Source: PALSA-1003 sp963791945
GTDB taxonomy: Bacteria > Pseudomonadota > Gammaproteobacteria > Burkholderiales > Casimicrobiaceae
Reading direction: 5' to 3'
Assembly: GCA_963791945.1 (NCBI GenBank)
Contig: CAWBUD010000004.1
Location: 372,001-436,000 of the forward strand
DNA length: 64,000 nucleotides
The translations under genes were made by a program, and so were the position numbers. Below the pieces are notes generated by a model. The model did not search any database. It was not told the origin of the DNA and was given only the letters and a program-made list of their open reading frames with translations. Positions 25,414-34,262 of the stretch are shown here, piece by piece; the first letter of the stretch is position 1, and each line of letters opens with the position of its first letter.

Positions 25414-25918
25414 TACCCCGGACGCAGAAGTCCTGGGGCGCGCCGCGGTGCGCGCGCGGTTCCGTCCGCAGGAGGCGCATCCCGCATTTTTCCATGACCC
25501 GACCCGATGCGCCGTTGTGCGCGAGGTGTGAAGCCGTCAACGCGTCGAGGTCGAGGAGATCGAAGCCGAGTGCGATCGCGGCCTGCGCCGCTGCGGTCGC
25601 GTAGCCGCGTCCCCAGTACGCGCGGCCCACCCAATAGCCGAGGTTTTCCCGTTCACCGGGATCGGGACGAAGGCCGATCGCGCCGACCAGAAGCCCCTCC
25701 AGCTCCGTGATCGCATAGGTGTATTCGGTCCCGCCTTCGTGCGCCGTGCCGTGCGTGGCGATCCAGGCGGTCGCTCCGCCCGTGGGATACGGATGCGGAA
25801 TGAGAGCTGTCGTTTCCGCGACTTCGCGCTCGCCCGCGAGAAGCTCCACTCGCGGCGCATCGGCCGCGACGAAACGACGCAGAACAACCGGACCCGCGAG
25901 CAGACGTTCGGGAAGCAA
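25373..25918 (-). CDS. GNAT acetyltransferase, RimJ/RimL type
   Basis: 181 residues. The acetyl-CoA-binding region is LGYWVGRAYWGRGYATAAAQAAIALGF, with the RGYAT variant of the Q/R-x-x-G-x-G/A loop, followed by ASHLAHNGASGRVMEKCGM. This is typical of RimJ/RimL-like N-terminal or small-molecule acetyltransferases. The substrate cannot be told. It overlaps the DUF3501 gene tail to tail. Confidence 0.85.
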   Translation of the reverse strand: MLPERLLAGPVVLRRFVAADAPRVELLAGEREVAETTALIPHPYPTGGATAWIATHGTAHEGGTEYTYAITELEGLLVGAIGLRPDPGERENLGYWVGRAYWGRGYATAAAQAAIALGFDLLDLDALTASHLAHNGASGRVMEKCGMRLLRTEPRAHRGAPQDFCVRGITRREWEELRDRR

Positions 25919-25935
25919 GGAGCGCGAGCGCCGCC

Positions 25936-26421
25936 TTAATCGCGGAAATTCCCGAACTGCACGGGCACCTCGGTGACGGTTTTCTTCACCAGCGCGATCG
26001 CGCTCTGCAGCTCGTCCTTCTTGGCGCCGGAGACGCGCACCGCATCGCCCTGGATGCTCGCCTGCAGCTTGAGCTTCGCGTCCTTGATCGATTTCACGAT
26101 CTTCTTGGCGAGATCCTGCTCGATGCCGGTGCGAAGCGCCGCGACCTGCTTCACCTTGTCGCCGCCGATCTTCTCGACGTTGCCGAACTTGAGTGAGCGC
26201 ACGTCGACGCCGCGCCGGGAGAGTTTGCCGACGAGAACGTCGGTCACCTGCTTCAGCTTGAAGTCGTTGTCGGCGTACAGGGTGAGCTCCTTGTCCTTGT
26301 GCTCGATACGCGCGTCCGAGCCCTTGAAATCGAAGCGCGTCGCTATTTCCTTGTTGGCCTGGTCGAGTGCGTTCCTGAGCTCGACCTGGTTTACTTCCGA
26401 GACGATGTCGAAGGAAGGCAT
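25936..26421 (-). CDS. yajQ: YajQ family nucleotide/c-di-GMP-binding protein
   Basis: 161 residues, the standard length. It begins MPSFDIVSEVNQVELRNALDQ and continues with ATRFDFKGSDA, matching the family throughout. Members bind nucleic acid, and some bind cyclic di-GMP and act with a LysR regulator. It is 14 bases downstream of no other minus gene on its 3' side except the GNAT gene (17 bases), and argG lies 51 bases upstream. Confidence 0.93.
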   Translation of the reverse strand: MPSFDIVSEVNQVELRNALDQANKEIATRFDFKGSDARIEHKDKELTLYADNDFKLKQVTDVLVGKLSRRGVDVRSLKFGNVEKIGGDKVKQVAALRTGIEQDLAKKIVKSIKDAKLKLQASIQGDAVRVSGAKKDELQSAIALVKKTVTEVPVQFGNFRD

Positions 26422-26472
26422 GAGCGGGCTCGATGGCGTTCGTCTAGGTTGCGCGCAGGTCCGGTCGCGGCT

Positions 26473-27684
26473 TCAGGAGCGCTTGCGGGCGAGCCGCGCT
26501 TCGATCCGCATCCGCAGCGCGTTGAGCTTGATGAATCCTTCCGCGTCCTTCTGCTGATAGGCGCCGGCGTCCTCGTCGAAGGTGGCGATCGTAGGGTCGA
26601 ACAGCGAATCGCCCTTCGACTCGCGTCCGATCACCATGACGCTCCCCTTGTAGAGTTTGAGGCTCACGCGGCCGTTCACGCTCGCCTGCGACGCATCGAT
26701 CATGGTCTGCAGAACCTTCCGCTCGGGCGACCACCAGTAGCCGTTGTAGACGAGGGCCGCATAACGCGGCATCAGCTCGTCCTTCAGGTGCGCGACCTCG
26801 CGGTCGAGGGTGAGCGATTCGATCGCGCGGTGGGCTTTCAGCATGATCGTTCCGCCGGGCGTCTCGTAGCAGCCGCGCGACTTCATGCCCACGTAGCGGT
26901 TCTCCACCAGGTCGAGACGGCCCACACCGTGCTTGCCGCCGAGGCGGTTGAGCTCCGTCAGCACCTGCGCGGGCGTCATCACCCTGCCGTTGACCCCTGA
27001 GATGTCGCCCTTCGCATAGTCGAGCTCGACGTGCTCGGCTGCGTCCGGTGCCTTCTCGGGCGCGACCGTCCAGCGCCACATGTCTTCCTCGGGCTCCAGC
27101 GCTGGATTCTCGAGCGCGCGTCCCTCGTAGCTGATGTGCAGCAGGTTCGCATCCATGGAGTAGGGCGCGCCGCTGCCGCGATGCTTCATCTCGATCGGAA
27201 TGCCGTGCTTCTCTGCGTAGGCCAGGAGCTTCTCCCGCGAGGTCAGGTCCCACTCGCGCCAGGGAGCGATCACCCGGATGCCGGGCTCCAGCGCGTAGTA
27301 GCCGAGCTCGAAGCGCACCTGATCGTTGCCCTTGCCCGTCGCGCCGTGCGATACCGCGTCGGCGCCGGTCTCGCGCGCGATCTCGATCTGCCGCTTGGCG
27401 ATGAGCGGACGCGCGATCGATGTCCCCAGCAGGTATTCGCCTTCGTAGATGGCGTTGGCGCGAAACATCGGGAAGACGAAGTCGCGGACGAATTCCTCGC
27501 GCAGGTCGTCGACGTAGATCTGCTTTACGCCTGCCGCTCTGGCCTTGGCGCGCGCAGGCTCGAGCTCCTCGCTCTGGCCGATGTCGGCCGTGAACGTGAC
27601 CACCTCGCAGCGGTGGGTATCCTGCAGCCACTTGAGAATCACCGACGTGTCCAGGCCGCCGGAGTACGCGAGCACGATTTTCAT
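26473..27684 (-). CDS. argG: argininosuccinate synthase
   Basis: 403 residues, type I. It joins citrulline and aspartate with ATP in arginine synthesis. The PP-loop motif AYSGGLDTSVILKWL is at residues 6-20; GATGKGNDQVRFELGYYAL and SDAPATN-equivalent regions follow in normal order. argF, the preceding pathway step, lies 1.5 kb upstream on the same strand with two unrelated genes between them. Confidence 0.95.
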   Translation of the reverse strand: MKIVLAYSGGLDTSVILKWLQDTHRCEVVTFTADIGQSEELEPARAKARAAGVKQIYVDDLREEFVRDFVFPMFRANAIYEGEYLLGTSIARPLIAKRQIEIARETGADAVSHGATGKGNDQVRFELGYYALEPGIRVIAPWREWDLTSREKLLAYAEKHGIPIEMKHRGSGAPYSMDANLLHISYEGRALENPALEPEEDMWRWTVAPEKAPDAAEHVELDYAKGDISGVNGRVMTPAQVLTELNRLGGKHGVGRLDLVENRYVGMKSRGCYETPGGTIMLKAHRAIESLTLDREVAHLKDELMPRYAALVYNGYWWSPERKVLQTMIDASQASVNGRVSLKLYKGSVMVIGRESKGDSLFDPTIATFDEDAGAYQQKDAEGFIKLNALRMRIEARLARKRS

Positions 27685-27728
27685 GTCAGGCGACGCGATC
27701 GTAGTCGACTCATTTTAGTCAACGCATC

Positions 27729-28715
27729 TCAGTCAATCTTCGCGCCGGTCTTCTTGATTACCGGCGCCCACTTGTCCGATTCGCTCCTGATCAGCGTCGC
27801 GAAGTCCTCGGGCGGCCCGCCGACGAGCTCGAACCCTTGAGCGTTGAGCGTCGCCTTGACGCTCGCATCCTTGAGGATCGCGTTGATCTCGCTGTTGAGC
27901 CGGGTCACGATCGGCTTGGGCGTACCCGCAGGCATCAGAACGCCGTTCCATGCCAGCGCTTCGAAGCCGGGAAAGCCGCTTTCCGCAATCGTCGGCAGGT
28001 CCGGCAACGAAGGAAATCGCGAACGTGTGGTCACCGCCAGTGCGCGCAGTTTTCCGGCCTGGATCTGCGCCTGCAGCGGCTGCATGACCGCGAACATCAT
28101 CTGCGTCTCGCCCTGGATCGTCGCCGTCACGGCCGGCGGCGAGCCGTTGAACGGAACATGCACGATGTCGAGTCCTGCGGTCGATTTCAGGAGCTCCATG
28201 GTGAGATGCGAGGAGCTGCCGTTGCCGACGGAGGCGTAGTTAAGCTTGCCCGGATTGGCTTTGGCGTAGGCGATGAGCTCCTTCACCGAATGGACAGGCA
28301 GTGCGGCCGTCACGGCAAGGACGTTCGGCTGGCTCGACGTGATGATGACCGGGGCGAGATCCTTCTGCGGATCGTAAGGCAGCCGGCTGTAGAGATGCGG
28401 GCCGAAAGCGAGCGGGCCGTTGAACGACATCACCATCGCATAGCCGTCGGGCGGCGACTTGGCCACGAGATCGGTCGCAGCAGTGCCTCCAGCCGCGGGC
28501 CGGTTCTCGACCACGACGGGTTGTCCGAGCCGATCCTTCAGCTTGTCGCCGATGAGACGAGCCAGAACGTCGAGCGAGCTACCGGCGGGCGCGGCGACGA
28601 CGAACCTGATCGGCTTGTCGGGCCAGGTCTGCGCCTGGGTCGTGCCCATGGGCAGCGCGCCCAAAGTGGCGGCCAGTGCGAGTCCCGCGAGCTTCACCAG
28701 CGATCCGATGCGCAT
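27729..28715 (-). CDS. Bug-type tripartite tricarboxylate transporter receptor
   Basis: 328 residues, a periplasmic solute-binding protein. The signal peptide (LVKLAGLALAATLGALPMGTTQA) is followed by the family start TWPDKPIRFVVAAPAGSSLD, then VVENRPAAGGTAATDLVAKSPPDGY. No TctA/TctB membrane partners are near, as is usual for the many orphan receptors of Burkholderiales-type genomes. The ligand is unknown. Start at 28715 gives a compact signal peptide; 28739 is an alternative. Confidence 0.9.
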   Translation of the reverse strand: MRIGSLVKLAGLALAATLGALPMGTTQAQTWPDKPIRFVVAAPAGSSLDVLARLIGDKLKDRLGQPVVVENRPAAGGTAATDLVAKSPPDGYAMVMSFNGPLAFGPHLYSRLPYDPQKDLAPVIITSSQPNVLAVTAALPVHSVKELIAYAKANPGKLNYASVGNGSSSHLTMELLKSTAGLDIVHVPFNGSPPAVTATIQGETQMMFAVMQPLQAQIQAGKLRALAVTTRSRFPSLPDLPTIAESGFPGFEALAWNGVLMPAGTPKPIVTRLNSEINAILKDASVKATLNAQGFELVGGPPEDFATLIRSESDKWAPVIKKTGAKID

Positions 28716-28720
28716 GTCGG

Positions 28721-29086
28721 TCACTCCGGTGTGTGACACACGGCCTCGATGTTATGCCCGTCCGGGTCGAGCACGAATGCCCCGTAGTAGTTCTCGTGGT
28801 AGTGCGGGCGGAGACCCGGCGGGCCGTTGTCGCGGCCTCCCGCGGTGATTGCGGCCCTGTAGAACGCGTCGACCGGCCTGCGGCTCTCGGCGCCGAACGC
28901 GACGTGGGTGGGAAGGACGTCGAGCTTGCTCTTGCTGACCCAGAAATCAGGCTTGGGCGGAACGCCGAAACCGATCGCGTCCTCGAATTCCATGAGCGCG
29001 GCGTAGCCCAGCGGCGCCAGGGCGGCGCGATAAAACCCCTTGCTCCGGGCGATGTCGGTCACGTTGACTCCTGTGTGGTCGATCAT
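28721..29086 (-). CDS. VOC (glyoxalase) family protein
   Basis: 121 residues, one vicinal-oxygen-chelate domain: IDHTGVNVTDIARSKGFYRAALAPLGY, then HVAFGAESRRPVDAFYRAA and the C-terminal YYGAFVLDPDGHNIEAVCH with the metal-type His/Glu. The substrate is unknown. AGGAGAG lies 7 bases before the ATG and decides the start. It lies between argF and the transporter receptor. Confidence 0.88.
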   Translation of the reverse strand: MIDHTGVNVTDIARSKGFYRAALAPLGYAALMEFEDAIGFGVPPKPDFWVSKSKLDVLPTHVAFGAESRRPVDAFYRAAITAGGRDNGPPGLRPHYHENYYGAFVLDPDGHNIEAVCHTPE

Positions 29087-29122
29087 GGTGCTCTCCTGCA
29101 CGGCGAGTTCATGCCGGAAATC

Positions 29123-29175
29123 GGATCCCGGTCCCCAGCCTACCGTCAGCCGGAGCAGGCTTCGCCGGGATGACC
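29123..29175. repeat. REP-like palindromic element
   Basis: Ends ATCCCGG (29125-29131) and CCGGGAT (29165-29171) are complementary. The last 16 bases (CTTCGCCGGGATGACC) and the left GGATCCCGG also occur at 40249-40274. It lies in the argF 3' space. Confidence 0.5.
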
Positions 29176-29176
29176 A

Positions 29177-30097
29177 TCATAAGTCGACCCGTCCGCAGAC
29201 GAGGTATTCCAGCAGCGCCTTCTGTGCGTGCAACCGGTTTTCGGCTTCTTCCCACACCACGCTCTGGGGCCCGTCGATCACCTCCGCGGCGACTTCCTCG
29301 CCGCGGTGCACAGGCAGGCAGTGCATGAACAGCGCGTCGGACTTGGCGGCGCGCATCATCGCGGCATCGACCATCCAGCCCCCGAACGCGCGCACGCGCT
29401 CAGCGTTCTCCTTTTCGAAGCCCATGCTGGTCCAGACATCGGTCGTGACGATATCGGCGCCGCGGCACGCGTCAGCCGGGTCGGCGAACGATTCGAGGTG
29501 CGCCGCTTCGGATGCCGGCACGCTCCCGGCACGGATCTCGTAGCCTGGCGGCGTCGACACTTGCACCTTGAAACCGAAGATCGGCGCGGCCTGGAGCCAC
29601 GTTCGGCATACGTTGTTCGAGTCCCCGATCCACGCGACCGTCTTGCCGGCGATCGAGCCGCGGTGCTCGACGCAGGTGTAGATGTCGGCGAGTATCTGGC
29701 AGGGATGGTACTCGTTGGTCAGACCGTTGATCACAGGTACCCGCGAATGCGCCGCGAAGCGCTCGATGATCGCCTGCTCGAAAGTGCGGATCATCACGAC
29801 GTCGACCATGCGGGAAATGACGCGGGCGAGGTCCTCGATCGGCTCGCCCCGCGAGAGCTGCGTGTCGCCGCGATTCAGGTTGATCGCGATGCCGCCGAGC
29901 TGGTTCATGCCGGCTTCGAAAGACACGCGGGTGCGCGTGGACGCCTTTTCGAACACCATCGCGAGCGTGCGGTCGCGCAGCGGCTGATAGAGCTCGTAGC
30001 GCTTGAATCGGTCCTTGATCCAGCGCGTGCGATCGAACAGATAATCGAGCTCTTCGCGGCTGAAATCTCTGAACTGCAGGAAATGCTTGGGCGGCAT
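29177..30097 (-). CDS. argF: ornithine carbamoyltransferase
   Basis: 306 residues, standard. It makes citrulline from ornithine and carbamoyl phosphate, the product of the carAB genes also in this window. The carbamoyl-phosphate site is EKASTRTRVSFE, and the ornithine/catalytic site includes HPCQILAD and MHCLPVHRGEE. ATG at 30097 gives the normal N-terminus (PPKHFLQFRDFSREEL); an in-frame TTG at 30163 would add 22 unusual residues. Confidence 0.94.
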   Translation of the reverse strand: MPPKHFLQFRDFSREELDYLFDRTRWIKDRFKRYELYQPLRDRTLAMVFEKASTRTRVSFEAGMNQLGGIAINLNRGDTQLSRGEPIEDLARVISRMVDVVMIRTFEQAIIERFAAHSRVPVINGLTNEYHPCQILADIYTCVEHRGSIAGKTVAWIGDSNNVCRTWLQAAPIFGFKVQVSTPPGYEIRAGSVPASEAAHLESFADPADACRGADIVTTDVWTSMGFEKENAERVRAFGGWMVDAAMMRAAKSDALFMHCLPVHRGEEVAAEVIDGPQSVVWEEAENRLHAQKALLEYLVCGRVDL

Positions 30098-30236
30098 GCT
30101 TCGCGAGTCCCCCGGCTTCGAACCCACCGGCGTTAGATCCGGCAAGTCGATCCGGCGGGTCAAGCTCTTTTAAACGAAGATACTAGCATGGGGGGAGGCG
30201 CGTTCCGCGGGCCATTCATGCTCGGTGGTGGAAACG

Positions 30237-30258
30237 AAAAGAGCGCCCTCCGGCGCTC
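30237..30258 (-). terminator. Rho-independent terminator of rpsT
   Basis: On the minus strand GAGCGCC-GGAG-GGCGCTC (30258-30241) is followed by TTTTCGTTT. It lies 26 bases after the rpsT stop. Confidence 0.7.
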
Positions 30259-30283
30259 TTCAGTCCCGTGAGCGTCGAGCCTT

Positions 30284-30547
30284 TCACGCCATCGCTTTGA
30301 TCGCCTGCGACAGGCGGTGCTTGCTTCGCGCCGCCAGGTTCTTGTGCACGATCTTCTTGTCGGCGATGCGATCGATCACCGACTGCTGCGTCTGCAGCTC
30401 CTTCATCGCCGCGGCTTTGTCGCCGGCTGCGATCGCCTTCCTGACGTTGCGGACGGCGGTGCGCACGGCCGACTTGAGGCTCGCGTTGCGCTTGCGCGTC
30501 GCCTCGCTCTGGCGAGCGCGCTTCTTGGCTTGGGCGGTATTGGCCAT
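30284..30547 (-). CDS. rpsT: 30S ribosomal protein S20
   Basis: 87 residues beginning MANTAQAKKRARQSEATRKRN, highly basic, the normal length. It binds 16S rRNA early in 30S assembly. A good promoter lies upstream and a terminator downstream, so it is monocistronic. It is divergent from murJ, the common betaproteobacterial arrangement. Confidence 0.97.
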   Translation of the reverse strand: MANTAQAKKRARQSEATRKRNASLKSAVRTAVRNVRKAIAAGDKAAAMKELQTQQSVIDRIADKKIVHKNLAARSKHRLSQAIKAMA

Positions 30548-30595
30548 GAAAAATTTGTGCGTGTAAAAAATGGCAGTGGCGAAAAAAGACCTGCC

Positions 30596-30624
30596 ATAAT
30601 AATTGCTTTTCGCGATTCCCGCAA
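30596..30624 (-). promoter_or_regulatory. promoter of rpsT
   Basis: On the minus strand -35 TTGCGG (30624-30619), a 17-base spacer and -10 TATTAT (30601-30596). Transcription from about 30589 gives a leader of about 42 bases. Confidence 0.6.
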
Positions 30625-30697
30625 GGAGTCGAGCTCTTTTGCGCACACCTTTCAGGTCTTCCCGGTTGCCGTATAGCGTGCACGCCCCCGCCTGTCG

Positions 30698-32236
30698 ATG
30701 AACCTGCTGAAGGCGTTGTCGACAGTGAGCGCGATGACGCTGCTTTCGCGCATCACCGGTCTCGCGCGCGAGAGCTTCAAAGCGGTTGCTTTCGGCGCCG
30801 GGCTGCAGATGGACGCGTTCGAGGCGGCGTTCCGGCTGCCGAATATCCTGCGGCGGCTGTTCGCCGAGGGTGCATTCGCACAGGCGTTCGTTCCGATCCT
30901 AGCAGAGTCGCAGCGTCAGAGCGGCGACGCGGCGACGCGCGACCTCGTCGGCAAGGTGGCCGGACTCCTCGCGATCGTTCTGCTTGTGGTGTCGGTGCTC
31001 GGCGTGCTCGCGGCGCCCTGGCTCGTCTACCTGCTTGCGAGCGGCTTCGCCCGCACCCCGGGCAAAGTCGAGCTCACCGCAGCGATGATCCGCGTTATGT
31101 TTCCGTACATCCTGTTCATCTCGCTGGTGTCGCTCGCGGGAGGCGTGCTCAACGTCTACCGCCGCTTCGCGATTCCGGCGTTCACGCCGGTGCTGCTCAA
31201 TCTCTCGATCATCGGCGCCGCGATCTTCCTCGCCCCGCAGGTCGATCCGCCGATCATGGCGCTCGCCTGGGGCGTGGCGATCGGCGGCGTCGCGCAACTC
31301 GCGTTGCAGATCCGACCGCTCGCGAGGCTCGGCATGCTGACGCGGCCGCGACTCGACTGGCGCGACGCGAACATGCGGCGCGTGCTCTCGAACATGGGTC
31401 CCGCGCTCCTCGGCGTGTCGGCGGCGCAGATATCGATCCTCATCAACACCCAGCTCGCCGCTCTGCTGGGCAACGGCCGGATCTCGTGGATCACCTACGC
31501 CGATCGCCTGATGGAGTTTCCCAGCGCGCTGCTCGGCGTGGCGCTCGGCACCGTGCTTCTGCCGAGCCTTTCACGGCACTATCACGACGAGAATCACGGC
31601 CAGTACCGGGAGCTTCTCGACTGGGGCCTGCGCGTGACGTTCCTGCTGGCGCTGCCGGCCGCGCTGGCTCTGGCCGTGCTCGGGGCGCCGTTGATCGCGA
31701 CGCTCTATCAGTACGGCCGGTTCACCCCGGACGACGTGTGGCAGACGCGCGCGGCGCTGCTGGGATACAGCGTAGGCCTTCTCGGGCTCATCACCGTGAA
31801 GATCCTCGCGCCGGGCTTCTACGCGCGGCAGGACATGCGCACGCCGGTGCGGACGGCGTTCGTGAGCCTCATCGTGGCGCAGAGCCTCGCGGTAGCGCTC
31901 ATGTTCCGAATCGGACACGCCGGCCTGACCCTCGCGACCTCGGTCGGCGCGACGGTCAACGCGCTCCTGTTGTACCGCGCGTTGCGCCGCGCGGGGATCT
32001 ACGTTCCGCTCGCAGGATGGGGAAGGTTCCTCGGGCGGGTCGCGGTCGCGCTCGCCGCCCTGGGCGTGGTGCTGTGGTGGACAGCCGGGCCGGACGAACT
32101 GTGGGTCCGGATCGGGCTCGTCGCCAAGGTTTCGCGGCTCGCGCTGGTCATCGGCGCCGGCGCACTCACGTATTTCGCAGCCTTGTGGCTGCTCGGCTTC
32201 CGCTTCGCCGATTTCAATCGGCGCGAGCCGTCGTAG
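30698..32236 (+). CDS. murJ: lipid II flippase MurJ
   Basis: 512 residues, about 14 transmembrane helices, MATE-like fold. It begins MNLLKALSTVSAMTLLSRITGLARE, the usual MurJ start, with conserved AFRLPNILRRLFAEGAFAQAFVPIL. It moves lipid II across the inner membrane for peptidoglycan synthesis. The predicted Arg residues lining the cavity (R in TGLARE and NILRR) are present. Confidence 0.95.
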   Translation: MNLLKALSTVSAMTLLSRITGLARESFKAVAFGAGLQMDAFEAAFRLPNILRRLFAEGAFAQAFVPILAESQRQSGDAATRDLVGKVAGLLAIVLLVVSVLGVLAAPWLVYLLASGFARTPGKVELTAAMIRVMFPYILFISLVSLAGGVLNVYRRFAIPAFTPVLLNLSIIGAAIFLAPQVDPPIMALAWGVAIGGVAQLALQIRPLARLGMLTRPRLDWRDANMRRVLSNMGPALLGVSAAQISILINTQLAALLGNGRISWITYADRLMEFPSALLGVALGTVLLPSLSRHYHDENHGQYRELLDWGLRVTFLLALPAALALAVLGAPLIATLYQYGRFTPDDVWQTRAALLGYSVGLLGLITVKILAPGFYARQDMRTPVRTAFVSLIVAQSLAVALMFRIGHAGLTLATSVGATVNALLLYRALRRAGIYVPLAGWGRFLGRVAVALAALGVVLWWTAGPDELWVRIGLVAKVSRLALVIGAGALTYFAALWLLGFRFADFNRREPS

Positions 32237-32299
32237 GTCTCGTGGCCTGGGGTGAGCGCCAGTCGCGAACCCCGGGGCATCGCGGGCGGGATCGTCGCC

Positions 32300-32326
32300 C
32301 CCGAGGTTCGCTGCGCTTACCTCGGG
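32300..32326. repeat. inverted repeat between murJ and fur
   Basis: CCCGAGGT (32300-32307) and ACCTCGGG (32319-32326) form a perfect 8-bp stem with an 11-base loop in the space between the convergent murJ and fur genes. There is no T-run, so it may be a dispersed repeat rather than a terminator. Confidence 0.4.
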
Positions 32327-32333
32327 CTACGGC

Positions 32334-32774
32334 TCAATGACTCCCACCGACCTTGCGGTAGGGGCATTTCGGCTTGATGCATTCCGCGTACAGATAGAGC
32401 GCGTGCTCGCTGATCTGGAACCCGCGGTCGTGCGCGATGCGGGTCTGGCGCTTTTCGATTTCCGGATCGAAGAATTCTTCGACGCGACCGCATTGGAGGC
32501 ATACCAGGTGGTCGTGATGCCCGCCCTGGTTGAGCTCGAACACGGCCTTGCCGGACTCGAAGTGATGGCGGATCAGGAGGCCCGCCTGCTCGAACTGGGT
32601 GAGCACGCGGTACACGGTGGCGAGCCCAACGTCGACGCCCTCGGCCAATAGCTGCTTGTAGACGTCCTCGGCGGTCAGGTGCCGGACCTTGCTCTGCTCG
32701 AACAGATTGATGATGCGCAGCCGCGGCAGCGTGGCCTTGAGGCCCGCGTTCTTCAGATCGTGCGACGTGGTCAT
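32334..32774 (-). CDS. fur: ferric uptake regulator
   Basis: 146 residues. The N-terminal winged helix includes LTAEDVYKQLLAEGVDVGLATVYRVLTQFEQAGL. The metal-binding C-terminal half has GGHHDHLVCLQCGRVEEFFD and the late CIKPKC. In the family it represses iron-uptake genes with Fe2+. It is divergent from bamE, a conserved pairing in beta- and gammaproteobacteria. Confidence 0.95.
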   Translation of the reverse strand: MTTSHDLKNAGLKATLPRLRIINLFEQSKVRHLTAEDVYKQLLAEGVDVGLATVYRVLTQFEQAGLLIRHHFESGKAVFELNQGGHHDHLVCLQCGRVEEFFDPEIEKRQTRIAHDRGFQISEHALYLYAECIKPKCPYRKVGGSH

Positions 32775-32826
32775 GGCGCGCCTCGGGGCCGGCGATCGAG
32801 CGTCGCAGGCAGGAAGCTCATTCGCC

Positions 32827-32837
32827 TATGATATAGT
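32827..32837 (+). promoter_or_regulatory. candidate -10 elements for bamE
   Basis: Overlapping TATGAT (32827-32832) and TATAGT (32832-32837) lie 23-33 bases before bamE. No convincing -35 or Fur box is seen in the 86-base fur-bamE space. Confidence 0.35.
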
Positions 32838-32860
32838 CTCCGGTCGATTTTTGGCAGCGA

Positions 32861-33325
32861 ATGCTTCCTATGCGCAAGCTCCTCGGCGCGCTCTCCTTCT
32901 CCCTGATGGTCGGTGCGTGTTCCTGGTTACAGAGCGTATCCATCTACAAGCTGGACATCAACCAGGGCAACTACATCACGCAGGACCAGGTGGAGAAGCT
33001 CAAGCTTGGTCAGACGCGCCAGCAGGTGCGGACGGTTCTCGGAACCCCGCTCGTCTCCGACGCGTTTCATGCAACGCGCTGGGATTATGTCTACGAATTC
33101 CAGCGCCGCGGCCGGACGCTCGAGCATCGCCAGTTCACCGTCTACTTCGTCGACGACAAGCTTGCCCGCTGGGAAGGCGACGACATGCCGCCTCCCCCCG
33201 CGGAAGTGGCGCGCAACGGCGGCGGCGACGCAGCGCTCGACAAATCGCTGTCGACTGCGCCCAAGACCGGCGAGACCAACTGGCTCGAGGATCTCCTGAA
33301 GAAGCTCGGCTGGTGGACGCAGTAG
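32861..33325 (+). CDS. bamE: outer membrane assembly lipoprotein BamE (OmlA/SmpA)
   Basis: 154 residues. A lipoprotein signal ends in VGAC-SW. The SmpA/OmlA domain is VSIYKLDINQGNYITQDQVEKLKLGQTRQQVRTVLGTPLVSDAFH and WDYVYEF. It is part of the BAM complex that inserts outer-membrane beta-barrels. The C-terminal 45 residues are a variable tail ending WLEDLLKKLGWWTQ. A start at 32870 (MRKLL) is equally possible. Confidence 0.93.
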   Translation: MLPMRKLLGALSFSLMVGACSWLQSVSIYKLDINQGNYITQDQVEKLKLGQTRQQVRTVLGTPLVSDAFHATRWDYVYEFQRRGRTLEHRQFTVYFVDDKLARWEGDDMPPPPAEVARNGGGDAALDKSLSTAPKTGETNWLEDLLKKLGWWTQ

Positions 33326-33359
33326 GCTCGCTCGCGATGCGTCAACGGCGGGCAGCGCG

Positions 33360-34175
33360 GTGACCTTGAGGCTCTGCATCGCGGGCGCCGGCGGCCGGAT
33401 GGGCCAGACGCTGGTCGAGGCGGCGCTGACCGATCCCGGAGTCGCGCTGGCGAGCGCGCTCGAAGTCGCCGACAGCCCGGTCCTTGGTCGCGACGCCGGC
33501 GAACGCTTCGGTCGAACGACCGGCGTCGCGATCTCCGCCGACATTCCCGCGGCGGTCGGCCGCGCCGACGTCCTCATCGATTTCACGCGACCCGCTGGCA
33601 CGCTGGCACATCTTGCGGCCTGCGCCCGTTCCGGCGTGGCGGCCGTCGTCGGCACGACCGGGCTGTCCGCCGAGGACAGGCGGACCCTGTCCGAGCACGG
33701 CCGCTCCATTCCCATCGTGTTCGCGGCCAACATGAGCGTCGGTGTGACGGTGCTCGCGCGCCTCACCGAGCAGGCGGCGAAGCTCCTGGGCGAGGCCTAC
33801 GACGTCGAGATCGTGGAGATGCACCATCGGCACAAGGTCGATGCGCCGTCCGGAACGGCACTCCTTCTGGGCGAGGCGGCCGCGAAGGGGCTGGGGCGAG
33901 ACCTCGAAAGCGATGCTGTGGTGGGTCGCCACGGCGTCACCGGCGAGCGCAAACGCGGCGCGATCGGTTTCGCCAGCCTGCGCGGCGGCGACGTCGTCGG
34001 CGACCACACGGTCGTTTTCGCCGGCTCCGGCGAGCGGCTGGAGCTCGTGCACAAAGCGGGGTCGCGGCTCAACTTCGCGCAAGGCGCGCTGCGGGCGGCG
34101 AAGTTCGTCGCCTCGAAGCGGGATGCGGGGGCCAAGGGACTCTTCGACATGCGCGACGTGCTGGGCTTGCGCTAG
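33360..34175 (+). CDS. dapB: 4-hydroxy-tetrahydrodipicolinate reductase
   Basis: 271 residues, GTG start. It catalyses a step of lysine and meso-diaminopimelate synthesis. The NAD(P)H-binding motif is IAGAGGRMGQTLVEAA, and the substrate motif is MHHRHKVDAPSGTALLLGEA with catalytic His and Lys. It is full length, 35 bases after bamE, as in other betaproteobacteria. Confidence 0.95.
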   Translation: MTLRLCIAGAGGRMGQTLVEAALTDPGVALASALEVADSPVLGRDAGERFGRTTGVAISADIPAAVGRADVLIDFTRPAGTLAHLAACARSGVAAVVGTTGLSAEDRRTLSEHGRSIPIVFAANMSVGVTVLARLTEQAAKLLGEAYDVEIVEMHHRHKVDAPSGTALLLGEAAAKGLGRDLESDAVVGRHGVTGERKRGAIGFASLRGGDVVGDHTVVFAGSGERLELVHKAGSRLNFAQGALRAAKFVASKRDAGAKGLFDMRDVLGLR

Positions 34176-34262
34176 CGTCGTCGCCGGCAATCGTTCTGCA
34201 GGGCACGTCCGAGACTCGAAAGCATCTCCGGGCGCGAACGACAGAGCGAATCCCACCTGAGA

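Noticed and set aside
32775..32860. Fur box between fur and bamE
   Set aside because: No 19-base Fur-type inverted repeat of GATAAT units could be found in this 86-base space.
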